A stretch of 5,549 nucleotides of DNA from a bacterium (GTDB lineage Bacteria; Pseudomonadota; Gammaproteobacteria; Burkholderiales; Burkholderiaceae_C). The stretch is taken from assembly GCA_030824095.1 (NCBI GenBank), contig JAVBYK010000321.1, positions 1 through 5,549 on the forward strand, given 5' to 3'. Shown here in pieces: positions 4,819 through 5,549 of the stretch. The notes beneath the pieces are model-generated. The model was not told the origin of the DNA. It worked only from the letters and a program-made list of their open reading frames with translations, and ran no database searches. Each line of letters begins with the position of its first letter. The stretch's first letter is position 1. The position numbers and the translations under genes were made by a program.

Positions 4819-5549
4819 TTGACGACTTCCCAGGTGGTACCGCTGGGAGAGTCCTTCAGCACAATGCCCTGCGCCAGCAGATCCTTGCGGATGCCGTCGG
4901 CCAGGGTAAAGTCCTTGGCCGCCTTGGCCGCCGCGCGCTGGGCAATGCGCTCCAGAATCGCGGCCTCATCCAGCGTGGCTCCGGCCTGCAGGAAGACCTT
5001 GGGATCACCCTGCAGCAGGCCGAGGCAGGCGCCCAGGGCACGCAGCAGACCCGCCGCCTGGGCAGATTGGTTTCGATTGACTTCGGTAGCCAGGTCAAAC
5101 AGCACGGCAATCGCCTCGGGCGTGCCGAAATCCTCGTCCATTGCGGCCTTGAATCGGGCGGCAAATGGCTCATTCCAGTCGATGCTGGCCGGCACCTGCG
5201 GCGGCACCAGATCCAGCGCGGTGTACAGGCGTTTCAGTGCGGTGCGTGCGTCGTTCAAGTGCGCGTCGCTGTAGTTCAACGCACTGCGGTAGTGGGTGCG
5301 GATCAGGAAAAAGCGCACCGTCTCTGCGTCGTACTGCGCCAGCACTTCACGGATGGTGAAGAAGTTGCCCAGGGACTTCGACATCTTCTCGTTGTCCACC
5401 CGCACAAAGCCGTTGTGCACCCAGAAACGGGCCAGGGGCTTGCCGTTAGCGCCCTCGCTCTGGGCGATCTCGTTTTCATGGTGGGGGAACTGCAGATCGG
5501 CACCGCCGCCGTGGATGTCGAAGGTTTCGCCCAGCGTCTTGCAGCTCAT
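4815..5549 (-). CDS. cysS: Cysteinyl-tRNA synthetase, C-terminal part (cut by window edge)
   Basis: CysS charges tRNA-Cys with cysteine in the cytoplasm. Only the last 244 residues are here; about 210-220 N-terminal residues, including the HIGH motif, lie beyond 5549. The Met at the edge is internal: MSCKTLGETFDIHGGG matches the middle of the family. Visible motifs are FDIHGGGADLQFPHHENE (10-27), in which the His and Glu equivalent to zinc ligands H234 and E238 of E. coli CysS are H23 and E27, and KMSKS (55-59), the class I ATP-binding loop. The Cys ligand equivalent to C209 would lie three residues outside. The helical anticodon-binding DALR-type domain and the C-terminal tail follow (KDFTLADGIRKDLLAQGI near 215-232). 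Nothing suggests damage. It ends in TGA overlapping the next gene. Confidence 0.97.
   Translation of the reverse strand: MSCKTLGETFDIHGGGADLQFPHHENEIAQSEGANGKPLARFWVHNGFVRVDNEKMSKSLGNFFTIREVLAQYDAETVRFFLIRTHYRSALNYSDAHLNDARTALKRLYTALDLVPPQVPASIDWNEPFAARFKAAMDEDFGTPEAIAVLFDLATEVNRNQSAQAAGLLRALGACLGLLQGDPKVFLQAGATLDEAAILERIAQRAAAKAAKDFTLADGIRKDLLAQGIVLKDSPSGTTWEVVK

Noticed and set aside
4042..5274. Long open frame on the plus strand opposite the glycosylase and cysS (about 410 codons)
   Set aside because: It is the complement of two conserved genes and has no motif of its own.
5547..5549. ATG at the window edge as the true start of cysS
   Set aside because: The residues after it match the middle of CysS, next to the zinc-binding region. 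The HIGH motif must lie upstream, outside the window.
1..5549. CRISPR array, insertion sequence, toxin-antitoxin pair or defence system
   Set aside because: No spaced direct repeats, transposase, terminal inverted repeats or matching protein motifs were seen on either strand.

Overview
The window looks like ordinary chromosomal housekeeping DNA from a GC-rich betaproteobacterium, most likely a member of the Comamonadaceae (Rhodoferax/Polaromonas/Acidovorax relatives). This is inferred from the protein sequences (AccA and LysC especially), from the gene order as I recall it for that family, and from one AT-rich segment inside tilS that resembles a dispersed repeat of that family. No database search was possible. 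Every gene lies on the minus strand, so transcription runs from high to low coordinates.

Layout in transcription order: the 3' part of cysS (cysteinyl-tRNA synthetase, cut by the window edge at 5549); a compact AlkA-type DNA glycosylase whose ATG overlaps the cysS stop as ATGA; a 61-nt gap with a good ribosome binding site; accA (acetyl-CoA carboxyltransferase alpha subunit); tilS (tRNA-Ile lysidine synthetase) starting at a GTG 6 nt after the accA stop; lysC (aspartokinase) 26 nt after tilS; a short spacer packed with inverted repeats and a promoter; tRNA-Ser(GCU); a strong UUCG-capped terminator; a roughly 220-nt region without a gene; and a small gene for an unrecognised secreted protein that starts at TTG and ends in a second UUCG-capped terminator.

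The spacing suggests that cysS, the glycosylase, accA, tilS and lysC are read as one unit, with likely extra entry points just before lysC (extended -10) and just before the tRNA (promoter overlapping the lysC stop). The products serve translation (CysS, TilS, tRNA-Ser), fatty-acid synthesis (AccA), the aspartate amino-acid pathway (LysC) and alkylation repair. They share growth-related functions rather than one pathway.

I do not see a new defence, mobile or biosynthetic system. The points most worth a second look are: a repeat-like insertion that appears to add about six residues to TilS; two mutually exclusive hairpins between lysC and tRNA-Ser, with the tRNA -10 box in one loop; a possible internal start in lysC for a separate regulatory subunit; and the orphan secreted protein.
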